Of a stretch of DNA of 64,000 nt, positions 55,748 to 64,000 are shown piece by piece (position 1 is the stretch's first letter; the number at the start of each line of letters is the position of its first letter). Source of the DNA: an uncultured Paracoccaceae bacterium (lineage in GTDB: Bacteria > Pseudomonadota > Alphaproteobacteria > Rhodobacterales > Rhodobacteraceae); NCBI GenBank assembly GCA_951812615.1, contig CATOSU010000001.1:1054001-1118000 (forward strand), in the 5' to 3' direction. The notes under the pieces were generated by a model that was given only the letters and a program-made list of their open reading frames with translations, was not told the DNA's origin and did not search any database. The position numbers and the translations under genes are program-made.

Positions 55748-56605
55748 ATGACACGCACCCGGGTTTTTCTCGCTCTGGTCTCTCTGACGCTTGCACTTGC
55801 TTCGGGCGCACCGCTGAAGGCGACCGAGCAGGTCGCCTTCGAAAGCGCGGCCTTCACCATAAAACCATCCGCATTCAAGATCAGGCAGGCGCGGAAAAAC
55901 GGGGGCGAACCGGAACCGATGGTGGAACCCGCCGTGCCGCTCGCCGGTCAGCTTTCCCTTCCCGAAGGCCCCGGCCCGTTTCCGGCCGTGGTGCTGCTTC
56001 ACGGCTGCGCCGGTGTGTCGAACTGGAACGACGTCTGGAGCGAAAGGCTCGTCGCGTGGGGCTATGCCGTTCTGGATGTGGAGTCGTTCAGGCCCCGGGG
56101 GCTGTCCTATATCTGCGACGGCAGCGGGCATCGTTCCGCCAGCTCGTGGAACAGGGCCCTGGACGCATTTGGCGCAAAGCGATACCTGTCCACGCGTTCC
56201 GAAATCGACCACGACCGTGTCGCAATCATGGGCATGTCGCATGGCGCCGCCGCGGCGCTTCATGCGATCGAACAGACGATCTCTGAGGGCACAAACGCAG
56301 AACCCTTTCGGGCCGCGGTGGCGTTTTACCCGCTTTGCAAAGAGCTCAAACAGGTCGTGACGCCCACGCTGATCCTGATCGGGGACGCCGATCAATGGAC
56401 ACCGTCAGAGTGGTGCATCCGCTATGTCGAGGCGCTGCCGGACCCGAACGAGGTGACGCTCAGCGTATTTGCCGACGCGCATCACGTCTTCGACATCAAG
56501 GGCATGGACGGCAGCGCGCATGGCCTTGTCTACCGCTACCATCCCGGGGCCGCGTCGCAGGCGGAACTGCAAACGCGCGCGTTTCTCAGACAGCACCTGA
56601 ACTGA
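55748..56605 (+). CDS. Secreted dienelactone-hydrolase-like alpha/beta hydrolase
   Basis: The 285-residue protein has a Sec signal peptide (VFLALVSLTLALASGAPLKA). The hydrolase domain has VLLHGCAGVSNWN and the nucleophile elbow GMSHG with Ser, then DADQWTPSEWC and a C-terminal ADAHHVFD with the catalytic His. Classical dienelactone hydrolase uses Cys; here Ser indicates an esterase-type enzyme. The ATG at 55748 begins the signal peptide. Substrate unknown. Confidence 0.85.
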   Translation: MTRTRVFLALVSLTLALASGAPLKATEQVAFESAAFTIKPSAFKIRQARKNGGEPEPMVEPAVPLAGQLSLPEGPGPFPAVVLLHGCAGVSNWNDVWSERLVAWGYAVLDVESFRPRGLSYICDGSGHRSASSWNRALDAFGAKRYLSTRSEIDHDRVAIMGMSHGAAAALHAIEQTISEGTNAEPFRAAVAFYPLCKELKQVVTPTLILIGDADQWTPSEWCIRYVEALPDPNEVTLSVFADAHHVFDIKGMDGSAHGLVYRYHPGAASQAELQTRAFLRQHLN

Positions 56606-56733
56606 TCCCGGTCCGCGACAGCGTGAAATCAAGGATTTTTTCCGCCCCAAGGCACACAGCCCTTTTCGCATCCGAGCCAGACCCGATCCACCCCGGCAAA
56701 GACAACCGAACCCGCCTCCAATTCATCTTTGTC

Positions 56734-56775
56734 CAAATACTCTCAGGGGGTCCGGGGGATGACATCCCCCGGGGC
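56734..56775. repeat. REP-like intergenic palindrome
   Basis: CCGGGGGAT-GAC-ATCCCCCGG at 56752-56772 lies next to CCAAATACTCTCAGGGGGT. It sits between two converging genes and could stop transcription from both. Similar CAAATACTC-GGGGG palindromes are known to be frequent between genes of roseobacters (recalled, not searched). Confidence 0.6.
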
Positions 56776-56829
56776 CTGCGTGGCCTGAACGCAAAATGAA
56801 CCCTGCGCGCCGCAAGGCGCACCGGCAGA

Positions 56830-57546
56830 TCACCCCCGTTTCAGCGAGGCCGCGGACTGGTTGAAGAGCACGTCGTTGTTGTCCACCCGGGTCTGGCCGC
56901 GGTTCTGGCGGTCTTTCCACAGGTCGATGGCGGCGCGCACGGCGGGGCGTTCCTTGATCCGTCCGCGCCATGCCGCCAGGTTCGGGAAACCGTCCAGCGA
57001 GGCGCCCATCGGTTTGGCGATGAAGGCCCACGGGAAGGCCAGCATGTCGGCGATGGAATACTCGCCCAGAATATAGTCGCGCCCCTCCAGACGGTTGTCC
57101 AGAACCCCGAGATTGCGGTCATATTCGCCGAGATACCGGTTGAACCCGTATTCCCGGTCGCCCTCGGGCGCGTAGTTGCGGAAATGGCTGAGCTGGCCGC
57201 CCATCGGACCCTGATTGCCGACCTGCCAGAACAGCCATTCCATCAGCTCTTTGCGGGCTCGCCGGTCGGTCTCGGGCGGGGCGAACCGGCCGGTTTTCTC
57301 AGCAAGGTAGAGCAGGATCGCGCCGCTTTCGAACACCGGGACCGGGTCGGTGCCATAGGCCGGCGGCGGGTCGTGATCGACGATGGCGGGCATCTTGGCA
57401 TTGGGGCTGATCGCCAGAAAATCGGGCGTGAACTGGTCGCCGCCGCCGAGGTTCATCAGCACCGCCTTGTAGTCCAGCCCGCATTCCTCGAGCATGATAG
57501 CCGCCTTCCAGCCGTTCGGCGTGGGGGCGAAATAGAAATCAATCAT
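56830..57546 (-). CDS. Glutathione S-transferase family protein
   Basis: The 238-residue protein has a thioredoxin-fold N-terminal domain (FYFAPTPNGWKAAIMLEECG, with VFESGAILLYLAEK as the glutathione contact) and an all-helical C-terminal domain. It resembles YghU/YfcG-type Nu-class enzymes, which reduce disulfides using the threonine-asparagine region. It starts four bases inside the CoA-transferase gene end, so the pair is one operon. Confidence 0.9.
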   Translation of the reverse strand: MIDFYFAPTPNGWKAAIMLEECGLDYKAVLMNLGGGDQFTPDFLAISPNAKMPAIVDHDPPPAYGTDPVPVFESGAILLYLAEKTGRFAPPETDRRARKELMEWLFWQVGNQGPMGGQLSHFRNYAPEGDREYGFNRYLGEYDRNLGVLDNRLEGRDYILGEYSIADMLAFPWAFIAKPMGASLDGFPNLAAWRGRIKERPAVRAAIDLWKDRQNRGQTRVDNNDVLFNQSAASLKRG

Positions 57547-58757
57547 TCGGCAAACTCCTGCGGGCCGGTGGCAACGCCTTCGGCGATCAAGCTTTCGATT
57601 TCGGCCGGGGCATAGCCCAGTTCGGCGAGCACGTCACCGGTATCCGCGCCCAGCATCCGCCCCGGGCCGGGCGGGTCGAGCGGGGTGGTCGAGAACCGGG
57701 CGGGCGAACGCGCCTGCCGGATCGGCCCGGCCTGCGGGTGGTCGGTTTCGATCACCACGCCGTTTGCCTGCACCTGCGGGTGGCGGAACATCTCGCCGCG
57801 GGTCAGGACCGGCGCGCAGGGCACGTCATGGGCCGGCAGGCGCTGCATCCAGTTCGCCGTGCTGTCGGTCAGCAGCGCCGCCTGCGTCAGTTCCAGCCGG
57901 GCGGGTTTGTTGATCTCGCGCAGGGCGGCCGTGCTGAACCGCGCGTCGTCGAGCCAGTCCGGGCGCCCGACCGCGGCGGCAAGACCTTTCCATGTCCGGT
58001 CGGTATGGGCCGACACCGCCATCCAGCCATCGGCGGTCTGGTAGATCAGTTCGACAAAGCTCTGGCTGCTGCCGGTGTCCTCTTCCTCGACCTCGTCGCC
58101 GATGAAAGTGTAGCCGGACATGTCCGAGCTCCACAGGAAATGCACCACCGTGTCCAGCATCGACAGGTGCAGATGCGTGCCCTGCCCCGACCGTTCGCGG
58201 GCCAGCAGCGCGGCAGTGATCGCCTGACTGGCCTGTATCGCGGTCATCTTGTCGGGCAGGATGGTGCGGATCAGGCGCGGGCGCGCGAAATCTGATCCGC
58301 CCTGAACCGAGGCCAGCCCCGACAGGGCCTGAATCAGCGGGTCATAGACCGGTTTGCCGGCCCAGTCGCCTTCAAATCCGAATCCGGCGATGGAGGCATA
58401 GACGATATCCGGCCGCACCGCGCGCAGGGCGGCCTCGCCCAGCCCGATGCGGTCTGCCACGCCGGGGCGGAAATTCTGCACGAACACGTCCGCGGTTTCA
58501 CAGAGCTTCAGCAGGGCGTCAACGCCGCGCGGGTCCTTGAGGTTCAGCGTGATGCAGCGTTTGCCGCGGTTGTTATTGAGAAACGCCGCGGCAAAACCGC
58601 CGCGGCGGCCGGCGACCTCGCGGGTGTGATCGCCGCCGGCGGGGTGTTCGACCTTGATCACCTCGGCGCCCTGATCGGCGAGGATCATCGTGGCAAAGGG
58701 GCCGGAGATCATTGTGGTCAGGTCGACGATGCGAAAACCGTGCAGGGGGCCGGGCAT
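57543..58757 (-). CDS. CaiB/BaiF-family (class III) CoA-transferase
   Basis: The 404-residue protein transfers CoA between acids. LSMLDTVVHFLW carries the catalytic Asp, and GPFATMILADQGAEVIKVEHP is the typical N-terminal segment. The ATG at 58757 was preferred to the TTG at 58763 because GGAG has correct spacing to it. Acceptor acid unknown. Confidence 0.92.
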   Translation of the reverse strand: MPGPLHGFRIVDLTTMISGPFATMILADQGAEVIKVEHPAGGDHTREVAGRRGGFAAAFLNNNRGKRCITLNLKDPRGVDALLKLCETADVFVQNFRPGVADRIGLGEAALRAVRPDIVYASIAGFGFEGDWAGKPVYDPLIQALSGLASVQGGSDFARPRLIRTILPDKMTAIQASQAITAALLARERSGQGTHLHLSMLDTVVHFLWSSDMSGYTFIGDEVEEEDTGSSQSFVELIYQTADGWMAVSAHTDRTWKGLAAAVGRPDWLDDARFSTAALREINKPARLELTQAALLTDSTANWMQRLPAHDVPCAPVLTRGEMFRHPQVQANGVVIETDHPQAGPIRQARSPARFSTTPLDPPGPGRMLGADTGDVLAELGYAPAEIESLIAEGVATGPQEFAE

Positions 58758-58889
58758 GGGCAAACTCCAGAACTGTCGGAGCGGAGACTAGCGCGGTCGC
58801 GGGCGGAATGGCAGGGCTGTTTGCGCGGGCATGGCGGGGCGCCGGATTTGCCGGGTGACGCCGAAGGCCCCGGTTGCTAGGAAAGGTCC

Positions 58890-60596
58890 ATGACCCAGCC
58901 GCCGGTCCGCACCCTTGCCGCGATCCTTGCCGCCGACATCGCCGGCTATTCGCGGCTGATGCACCGGGACGAAGCGGCAACACTGGCCGATCTGGACGCG
59001 ATGCGGCAGACCGTGTTGCTGCCGGCGGTGGCGCAGGCGCGCGGCGATATCGTGAAGAGCATGGGGGACGGGTGGCTGATCGCCTTTGCCTCCGCCGGCG
59101 ACGCGGTTGGTTGCGCGGTTGCCCTGCAGACCGCGCTGGCCGGGCACCCGCGGATCGCGTTGCGCATGGGGTTGCATGTGGGCGACATCGTGCGCACCGG
59201 TGACGATCTGTTCGGGGACGGGGTGAACATTGCCGCGCGGCTGGAGACGCTGGCGCGGCCCGGTGCGGTGCTGATTTCGGACACGGCGCTGGGGCTGTGC
59301 CCGGCAGACCGCAGGCCGGCCTTCCGGGAACTCGGGCCCCAGACGCTGAAAAACATCGACGCGCCGGTATCGGTGCATGGCTGGGCCCCCGGCGCGACGG
59401 AGGATCGGCCGCTGCTGACGGCGGCCGGGGAGGACCCGCCAGCGGCATGGGCCGGGCAGCCAACCGTTTTCATCGCGCCGCTGGAGACCGCCGGGGACCG
59501 GGACGCGGCCGGGGATCTGGCCGATGATCTGCGATACGAGCTGATCCACATGTTTTCGCGGCGGACGGGGATCAGCCTGACTTCGGATGCGGACACGGGC
59601 ACGCCGCCCGATTACCGGCTGGGCGGGCGGTGCCGGGTGAGGTCGGGACGGGCGCGGCTGGACATCACGCTGTCGGAGACAGCGCAGGGTACGCAGATCT
59701 GGACCCACCGGTTCGACGAGACGACCGACGAGCCGGACAGGATGGTCGAACAGGTTGCCGGTGTGATCTCGTCGGTGTTCCGCACCATTTCCACCCATGG
59801 CGCCGGGGCGCATCTGGCTGACCGGCCGGATGGCGACCTGGGCGTCAGCGAATTGCTCGCCAAGGCGTCGCATCTGTTGCAGCGGTACACTATGGACGGG
59901 CTGCATCGGGCACGGGCGGCCATAGACGCGGCACTGGAGCGCGATCCCGACAATGCCATTGCCCATGCGATGGTTGTGAGTGTGCACAACCTGCCGCTGC
60001 TGATGGGGGAACCGATGGCGGCAGAGTTTGACGCGGACCGGGTCATGGCCCATGCCGATACCTCGGTCAGCCTCAATCCCAACAGCGATTTTGCCTATGT
60101 GCAGCGGGCGCTGACGCGGTGCTGGTTCCTGAAGGACGAGGCCGGTGCCCGCGCCGACCTGGCCCGCGCCTACGAGATCAACCCCGGTTTTCATTCGGCG
60201 CGGTTCACCGAAGCGGGGGTCGAGCTGGCCACGGGGCGGTACGCGGTGGCTGCCCGGCTGCTGGAGGAGGTGTTGCCGGCCCTGCAGGCGGATCCGATAC
60301 AGCCGATCTGCCGGGCGTTTTGCGCCTTAGCCCATCTGCTGAACGGCGACGGGGCCGCGGCGCGCGACATGGCACGGGATGCCTTTGCCCGGGGTCCGGC
60401 CTTCCGGTTGTGCGGGCTTGCTTATGTGATGTCCGGGGCGGCAGCAGAAGATGGCGACGACAAGGCGCAAAGCATCATCGGGCGGCTTGGGCTGAACGCG
60501 GCCATGCTCGAGGTTTTCGCGTTCCACGACCCGGCGGAAACGGCGCGGTTGCGGGGCCTTCTGACCGCGGCCGGCGTGCCGGTCTCCGGCGGGTAG
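58890..60596 (+). CDS. Soluble class III adenylate/guanylate cyclase with TPR
   Basis: The 568-residue protein has a catalytic domain at about 7-175 (ILAADIAGYSRL, SMGDGWLIAF, GVNIAARLE), then a TolB-like segment and TPR helices. Unlike the cyclase at 25924, no transmembrane helix is seen, so it should be cytosolic. GAAAGG precedes the ATG. Its stop is 15 bases from the convergent monooxygenase stop. Confidence 0.88.
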   Translation: MTQPPVRTLAAILAADIAGYSRLMHRDEAATLADLDAMRQTVLLPAVAQARGDIVKSMGDGWLIAFASAGDAVGCAVALQTALAGHPRIALRMGLHVGDIVRTGDDLFGDGVNIAARLETLARPGAVLISDTALGLCPADRRPAFRELGPQTLKNIDAPVSVHGWAPGATEDRPLLTAAGEDPPAAWAGQPTVFIAPLETAGDRDAAGDLADDLRYELIHMFSRRTGISLTSDADTGTPPDYRLGGRCRVRSGRARLDITLSETAQGTQIWTHRFDETTDEPDRMVEQVAGVISSVFRTISTHGAGAHLADRPDGDLGVSELLAKASHLLQRYTMDGLHRARAAIDAALERDPDNAIAHAMVVSVHNLPLLMGEPMAAEFDADRVMAHADTSVSLNPNSDFAYVQRALTRCWFLKDEAGARADLARAYEINPGFHSARFTEAGVELATGRYAVAARLLEEVLPALQADPIQPICRAFCALAHLLNGDGAAARDMARDAFARGPAFRLCGLAYVMSGAAAEDGDDKAQSIIGRLGLNAAMLEVFAFHDPAETARLRGLLTAAGVPVSGG

Positions 60597-60611
60597 CTTC
60601 GGGGACCGGGA

Positions 60612-61883
60612 TCAGGGCAGCCGCGCGCCGGCGGGGATCGTTGGCGGGGCGGCGTTGGTGGCTTCGATGCCGTAACCCGCGGTCAGTTTGTATTTTTCGG
60701 CATGGGCGGCCATTTCGGCCTGCGGGATGACATCATTGATGTCGTCGAACTGACCGCCGCTGCGCTCTTCAACCACGTCGAGGATGGAATCCGGTCCGGC
60801 GGTCCGGTTCATCAGCACGACCTTGGATGTCGCGGGGCGCATCCGGGCTTCGTAGGCCTCCAGCGCCTGTGGCGTGATGCCGTGTTCCAGAAAGGCGGCG
60901 CCGATCTGGCGGGCGTCGATGATCGCGGAACCGGCGCCGTTGGAGCCGACCGGGTAAGCGGCATGGGCAGCATCGCCCATCAGCGACACCCGGCCATAGG
61001 TCCAGCGGTTCAGCGGGTCGCGGTCGACCATCGGGTATTCATAAACTTTGTCGGCCCTGGTGATCAGGCCGGGAATGTCGATCCAGTCAAGTTTCAGGGT
61101 TTCGAACCGCGGCAGGAACTCGTCCATCCGGGCCTCGCGGTTCCAGTCCTCCTTGCGGAAGCTGGAGGTTTCGGGGTCGTAGTTGAGGTTGGCGATCCAG
61201 TTGATCGTCGCCAGCCCGGTATCCGGGTCCGGTCGGGAGATCGGGTAGGACACGAAGCGCAGGCCGGAAAAGCCGATCATCACCATGGAGGCGCCGGTCA
61301 GGTAGGGCACGGCGCGCGTTGTGCCGCGCCAGAGCAACGCGCCGCCCCATTTCGGGTCGCCTTCGTCCGGGGCGATCTGATGGCGGATGGCCGAGTGGAT
61401 GCCGTCGGCCCCGATCAGCAGCGCGCCCTGTTCGGTCCGGGCGGTGCCGTCGCGCCCCTTCAGGTGCAGCAGTGCGGTGTCGGATGTGTTTTCGAACCCC
61501 GTCGCGGTCCAGCCGGTTTCGATGCAGTCCGGCCCGGCGCGGTCCAGCAACGTGCGGTAGAGCAGCATCAGCAATTCGCCACGGTGGACCGAGTATTGCG
61601 GCCAGTTGTAGCCGGCCCAGCGCCCGCGCGGTTCGGTCCAGATATGCAGACCCTTGCGGGAATACATGCCGTAGTCGCGGGTTTGCACGCCGATACCGTC
61701 GAGTTCGGTTTCCAGCCCGAGATCGATAAGCTCGCGCACGGCCGTGGGTTGCAGGTTGATCCCGGCCCCCAGCGGGCGCAGGTCGCGCACCGCTTCGAAC
61801 ACTTTGAACGGCACGCCGATCTGATGGCAGGTCAGCGCCAGCGCCAGACCCGCGACGCCGCTGCCGGCGATCAGAACTGTCAT
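60612..61883 (-). CDS. FAD-dependent monooxygenase (salicylate hydroxylase-like)
   Basis: The 423-residue protein has the FAD GSGVAGLALAL motif at about residue 7 and the GDAAHAAYPVGSNGAGSAI motif near 297, of the PHBH/UbiH group A flavin monooxygenases. It probably hydroxylates an aromatic acid. Its start overlaps the hydrolase end by four bases (ATGA). Confidence 0.88.
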   Translation of the reverse strand: MTVLIAGSGVAGLALALTCHQIGVPFKVFEAVRDLRPLGAGINLQPTAVRELIDLGLETELDGIGVQTRDYGMYSRKGLHIWTEPRGRWAGYNWPQYSVHRGELLMLLYRTLLDRAGPDCIETGWTATGFENTSDTALLHLKGRDGTARTEQGALLIGADGIHSAIRHQIAPDEGDPKWGGALLWRGTTRAVPYLTGASMVMIGFSGLRFVSYPISRPDPDTGLATINWIANLNYDPETSSFRKEDWNREARMDEFLPRFETLKLDWIDIPGLITRADKVYEYPMVDRDPLNRWTYGRVSLMGDAAHAAYPVGSNGAGSAIIDARQIGAAFLEHGITPQALEAYEARMRPATSKVVLMNRTAGPDSILDVVEERSGGQFDDINDVIPQAEMAAHAEKYKLTAGYGIEATNAAPPTIPAGARLP

Positions 61884-62725
61884 GCGCCGGAAATGGCGGC
61901 CAGAGTGGCGGCCAGTGCCTGAGGCTGTGAGTGGAAGGGCGAGTGGCTGGTTTCCATCCTGTGCACGGTGGTGGTGCCGCCCATGGCCGCGTCCATCGTT
62001 TTTACCATCTCGCGTTGCGCGGCGATGGTGATCGCGCGGTCCTGCGTGCATTCGATATAGTGCCGGGCCACGGTGCCGTAGCGGTCGGCGGTCGCGTCCG
62101 AGGGCACGCCGGCGACCTGTGCCGGTTCGTCGGGGTGCAGGTGGCTGAGCGCCTGCGCAAACTGATCGTCGGTGAGGTCGGCAAAGAAGGCTTCCCTGGC
62201 GCGGGCGACATATTCCGCGTCCTCGGATTGCGGGTCCAGCCGCAGGGCGCCGACCTGTTCGGGATCGGCCAGAAACAGGCTGGGCACCAGCGCGTCGGCC
62301 ATCAGCGGGTGGCCGATCATCTCGCCCGCGACCATGCCGGGGCGCAGCATGAAGGCGGTCAGGTAGACCGCGGCCGAAATTTCATCGGGGATCGTTTCGG
62401 CAACCGGGGTGACGGTGAGCCCGCCCAGCGAATGGCCGCAGATCACGGCCTTGCCGCCGGTCGCGGCGTTCACCTCGCGCACGGCGGCGATGACGGCGTC
62501 GGTGCGCTCCTGCTGGGTCGTGCCGGCATTGGGCGAGACTTCGGTGCCGAAGGCGGCCGGGTCGATGGGGTGGGTCCAGGACGCGGGTTTCTTCGCGTTG
62601 ACGCCTGCGCCCGGCAGGTCAATGGCCTTGGCGGTCACGCCGGCATCGGTCAGCGCGGGTACCACCGCATCCCACGTGTGATGGTCGTGCCAGGCGCCGT
62701 GAATGAGTACGATACCGTTGGTCAT
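61880..62725 (-). CDS. Alpha/beta-fold hydrolase (methylesterase/hydroxynitrile-lyase-like)
   Basis: The 281-residue protein has the fold's first loop VLIHGAWHDHHTWDAV, the nucleophile elbow GHSLGG (Ser), a likely acid near the middle and a C-terminal His in SHSPFHSQP. It resembles the esterase group that includes methyl-salicylate esterases. GGGAGA precedes the ATG. It is second in the MFS-hydrolase-monooxygenase run. Confidence 0.85.
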   Translation of the reverse strand: MTNGIVLIHGAWHDHHTWDAVVPALTDAGVTAKAIDLPGAGVNAKKPASWTHPIDPAAFGTEVSPNAGTTQQERTDAVIAAVREVNAATGGKAVICGHSLGGLTVTPVAETIPDEISAAVYLTAFMLRPGMVAGEMIGHPLMADALVPSLFLADPEQVGALRLDPQSEDAEYVARAREAFFADLTDDQFAQALSHLHPDEPAQVAGVPSDATADRYGTVARHYIECTQDRAITIAAQREMVKTMDAAMGGTTTVHRMETSHSPFHSQPQALAATLAAISGA

Positions 62726-62794
62726 GAAAATGTCTCCCTCAGACTCCTGCCGCGGAACAGAGCATTACAACCTGTACTGGTCAACCGCTCAGGT

Positions 62795-63976
62795 TCAGCC
62801 CGGCACGGAAACCGCCCGGCCGCGGCCCGGCAGGGTCAGCACCAGCGCCATACCAAGACCGGAAAAGATCAGCAGGGTCAGGAAGGCCAGCGTGTAACTG
62901 CCGTACAGATCGAAGGCGAGCCCGGCGAGGATCGGTCCGATGGAACCTCCGATGGTGCCGAAGAACAGGACCGTGCCGAAGACGGCGCCGTGCACCTTCA
63001 TCCCGAAATACTCGGCCACCGCCGGAGAGACGACGGTGAAGAACCCGCCATGCCCGAAGCCGTAGATTGCAACGAAGACCAGAAGCAGGCCGATCTGGTC
63101 GATGGTGAGAAAGGCGATCAGGCCGATGATCACGGTGGAAAAGCACAGCAGATAGCCGTTGCGCCCGCCGATCCGGTCGACCAGCCCGCCGACGGCAAGG
63201 CGGCCGGCAATGCTGGCGCCGCCGATGACCAACAGCAGCGTGGCGGCCTGTGTCCGGCTCATCCCCAGATCCATGCCGTGAACCGGCAGGTGCAGCGGCA
63301 GGGTCATCATCGAGGGAAAGAACAGGAACTGGATGGCGCATATCGTCCAGAACAGCCGGGTCCGGCGGATGCCGGCAAAATCGCCGCCGGGCGTGGTCTG
63401 AGCGGCCGCGGCCGGCGGGGCCGGCGGGCGCTGCATCAGCAGCGCCGCGATCAGCAGCAGCACTGAGGCGCTGACACCCAGCACCAGCATGGCCGTCTGC
63501 CAGCCGAGCGCGGTGATCAGTACCGCGGCGAGCAGCGGGACGGCCATCTGGCCCACACCGGTCCCGACCTTGGCCACGGCGGTCATCAGACCGCGCCGGC
63601 CTTCGAACCAACGGGCAATCGTCGACAGCGTCACGACATCGTGAAACCCCAGCCCGAGCCCGATCAGCGTGCCGAACAGCAGATACATCTGCCATGGCGC
63701 CTGCATCCGCGACAGCAGGATGTAACCGATCCCGAAGCAGAGCCCGGACACCCCCAGCACGATCCGCGGGCCAAAGCGGTCTGTCAGGCGCCCGCCCAGC
63801 ATGGCCAGAACACCCATCATGAAAAACGACAGCGCGTTCGCACCGGACAGAAGCGTCCGGGACCAGCCGAACTCGGCCTGCAGTTCCTTGAAGAACAGGC
63901 CGAAGGAAAACAGCACGCCGATCACGGTAAACTGGGTCAGAACGGCACCGCCAACGGTCAGATATCGGGGGTCCAT
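62795..63976 (-). CDS. MFS transporter (monocarboxylate/OFA-like)
   Basis: The 393-residue protein has about twelve helices in two halves. GGRLTDRFGPRIVL is the motif A loop of the first half and GGLVDRIGGRNGYLL that of the second. RTLLSGANAL marks the OFA/oxalate-formate group. AAAGGAA precedes the ATG at 63976, so the gene is complete. It leads the hydrolase and monooxygenase by 69 bases and may import their substrate. Confidence 0.88.
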   Translation of the reverse strand: MDPRYLTVGGAVLTQFTVIGVLFSFGLFFKELQAEFGWSRTLLSGANALSFFMMGVLAMLGGRLTDRFGPRIVLGVSGLCFGIGYILLSRMQAPWQMYLLFGTLIGLGLGFHDVVTLSTIARWFEGRRGLMTAVAKVGTGVGQMAVPLLAAVLITALGWQTAMLVLGVSASVLLLIAALLMQRPPAPPAAAAQTTPGGDFAGIRRTRLFWTICAIQFLFFPSMMTLPLHLPVHGMDLGMSRTQAATLLLVIGGASIAGRLAVGGLVDRIGGRNGYLLCFSTVIIGLIAFLTIDQIGLLLVFVAIYGFGHGGFFTVVSPAVAEYFGMKVHGAVFGTVLFFGTIGGSIGPILAGLAFDLYGSYTLAFLTLLIFSGLGMALVLTLPGRGRAVSVPG

Positions 63977-64000
63977 GCGCGCGGTTCCTTTCGCGTTTCA

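Noticed and set aside
1-64000. Search for tRNA, rRNA, transposase, integrase or toxin-antitoxin genes
   Set aside because: None recognised by eye; a covariance-model scan would be needed to rule out a tRNA.

Overview
The window is a stretch of GC-rich alphaproteobacterial chromosome. It most likely comes from a marine member of the Rhodobacterales (Roseobacter group). The evidence is the gene order ftsW-murG-murC-(DUF2484)-murB-ddl-ftsQ-ftsA-ftsZ-lpxC-bamD-recN, a 543-residue FtsZ, aerobic cobaltochelatase genes (cobS, cobT) close to bolA and a J-domain gene, a Hint-domain protein with calcium-binding repeats, and the two DUF2484-type small membrane proteins. Species identity cannot be read from the sequence. 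No rRNA, tRNA, CRISPR array, transposase or phage gene was recognised.

Layout. 1-9720: truncated molybdopterin hydroxylase subunit, HemG-like flavodoxin, secreted Hint/RTX protein, glutamine-amidotransferase-type peptidase, malate synthase G, SRPBCC protein, WYL regulator with a VOC protein. 9881-16645: aminopeptidase N with an SDR and a small membrane protein in one run, an unrecognised 424-residue protein, and gatB. 16708-19815: a small membrane protein divergent from an XRE-TPR fusion that carries five 141-bp tandem repeats, then a thioesterase and a DUF4177 protein. 19896-24604: a three-gene 2-oxoacid oxidoreductase unit with a GltD-like flavoprotein carrying two ferredoxin clusters. 24912-33751: bolA, J-domain gene, class III cyclase, cobS, four small or accessory genes, cobT; cobS and cobT are thus separated. 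33831-38757: DMT transporter, M24 aminopeptidase P, DUF427 protein, ClC transporter.

38823-55464 is a minus-strand envelope and division cluster. Read in transcription order it is ftsW, murG, murC, an APC permease, two DUF2484 genes, murB, ddl, ftsQ, ftsA, ftsZ, lpxC, bamD, recN and a degenerate LpxL-like gene. It makes the lipid II precursor, assembles the divisome, commits lipid A synthesis and builds the outer-membrane assembly machine. A strong terminator follows ftsZ, and two consensus DnaA boxes lie in the ftsA-ftsZ gap. 55748-63976 is accessory: secreted hydrolase, GST plus CoA-transferase pair, a second class III cyclase, and an MFS transporter / esterase-like hydrolase / FAD monooxygenase set that looks like a catabolic operon.

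The most unusual signals are: the XRE-TPR/small-membrane-protein divergon with direct repeats before the start; the oxidoreductase-GltD unit; a racemase-family protein lacking both catalytic cysteines; a lipid A acyltransferase homologue lacking its catalytic dyad; a ClC protein with valine at the internal proton glutamate; and a compound palindrome pair found directly after two unrelated genes (cobT and ftsW) in the same orientation.
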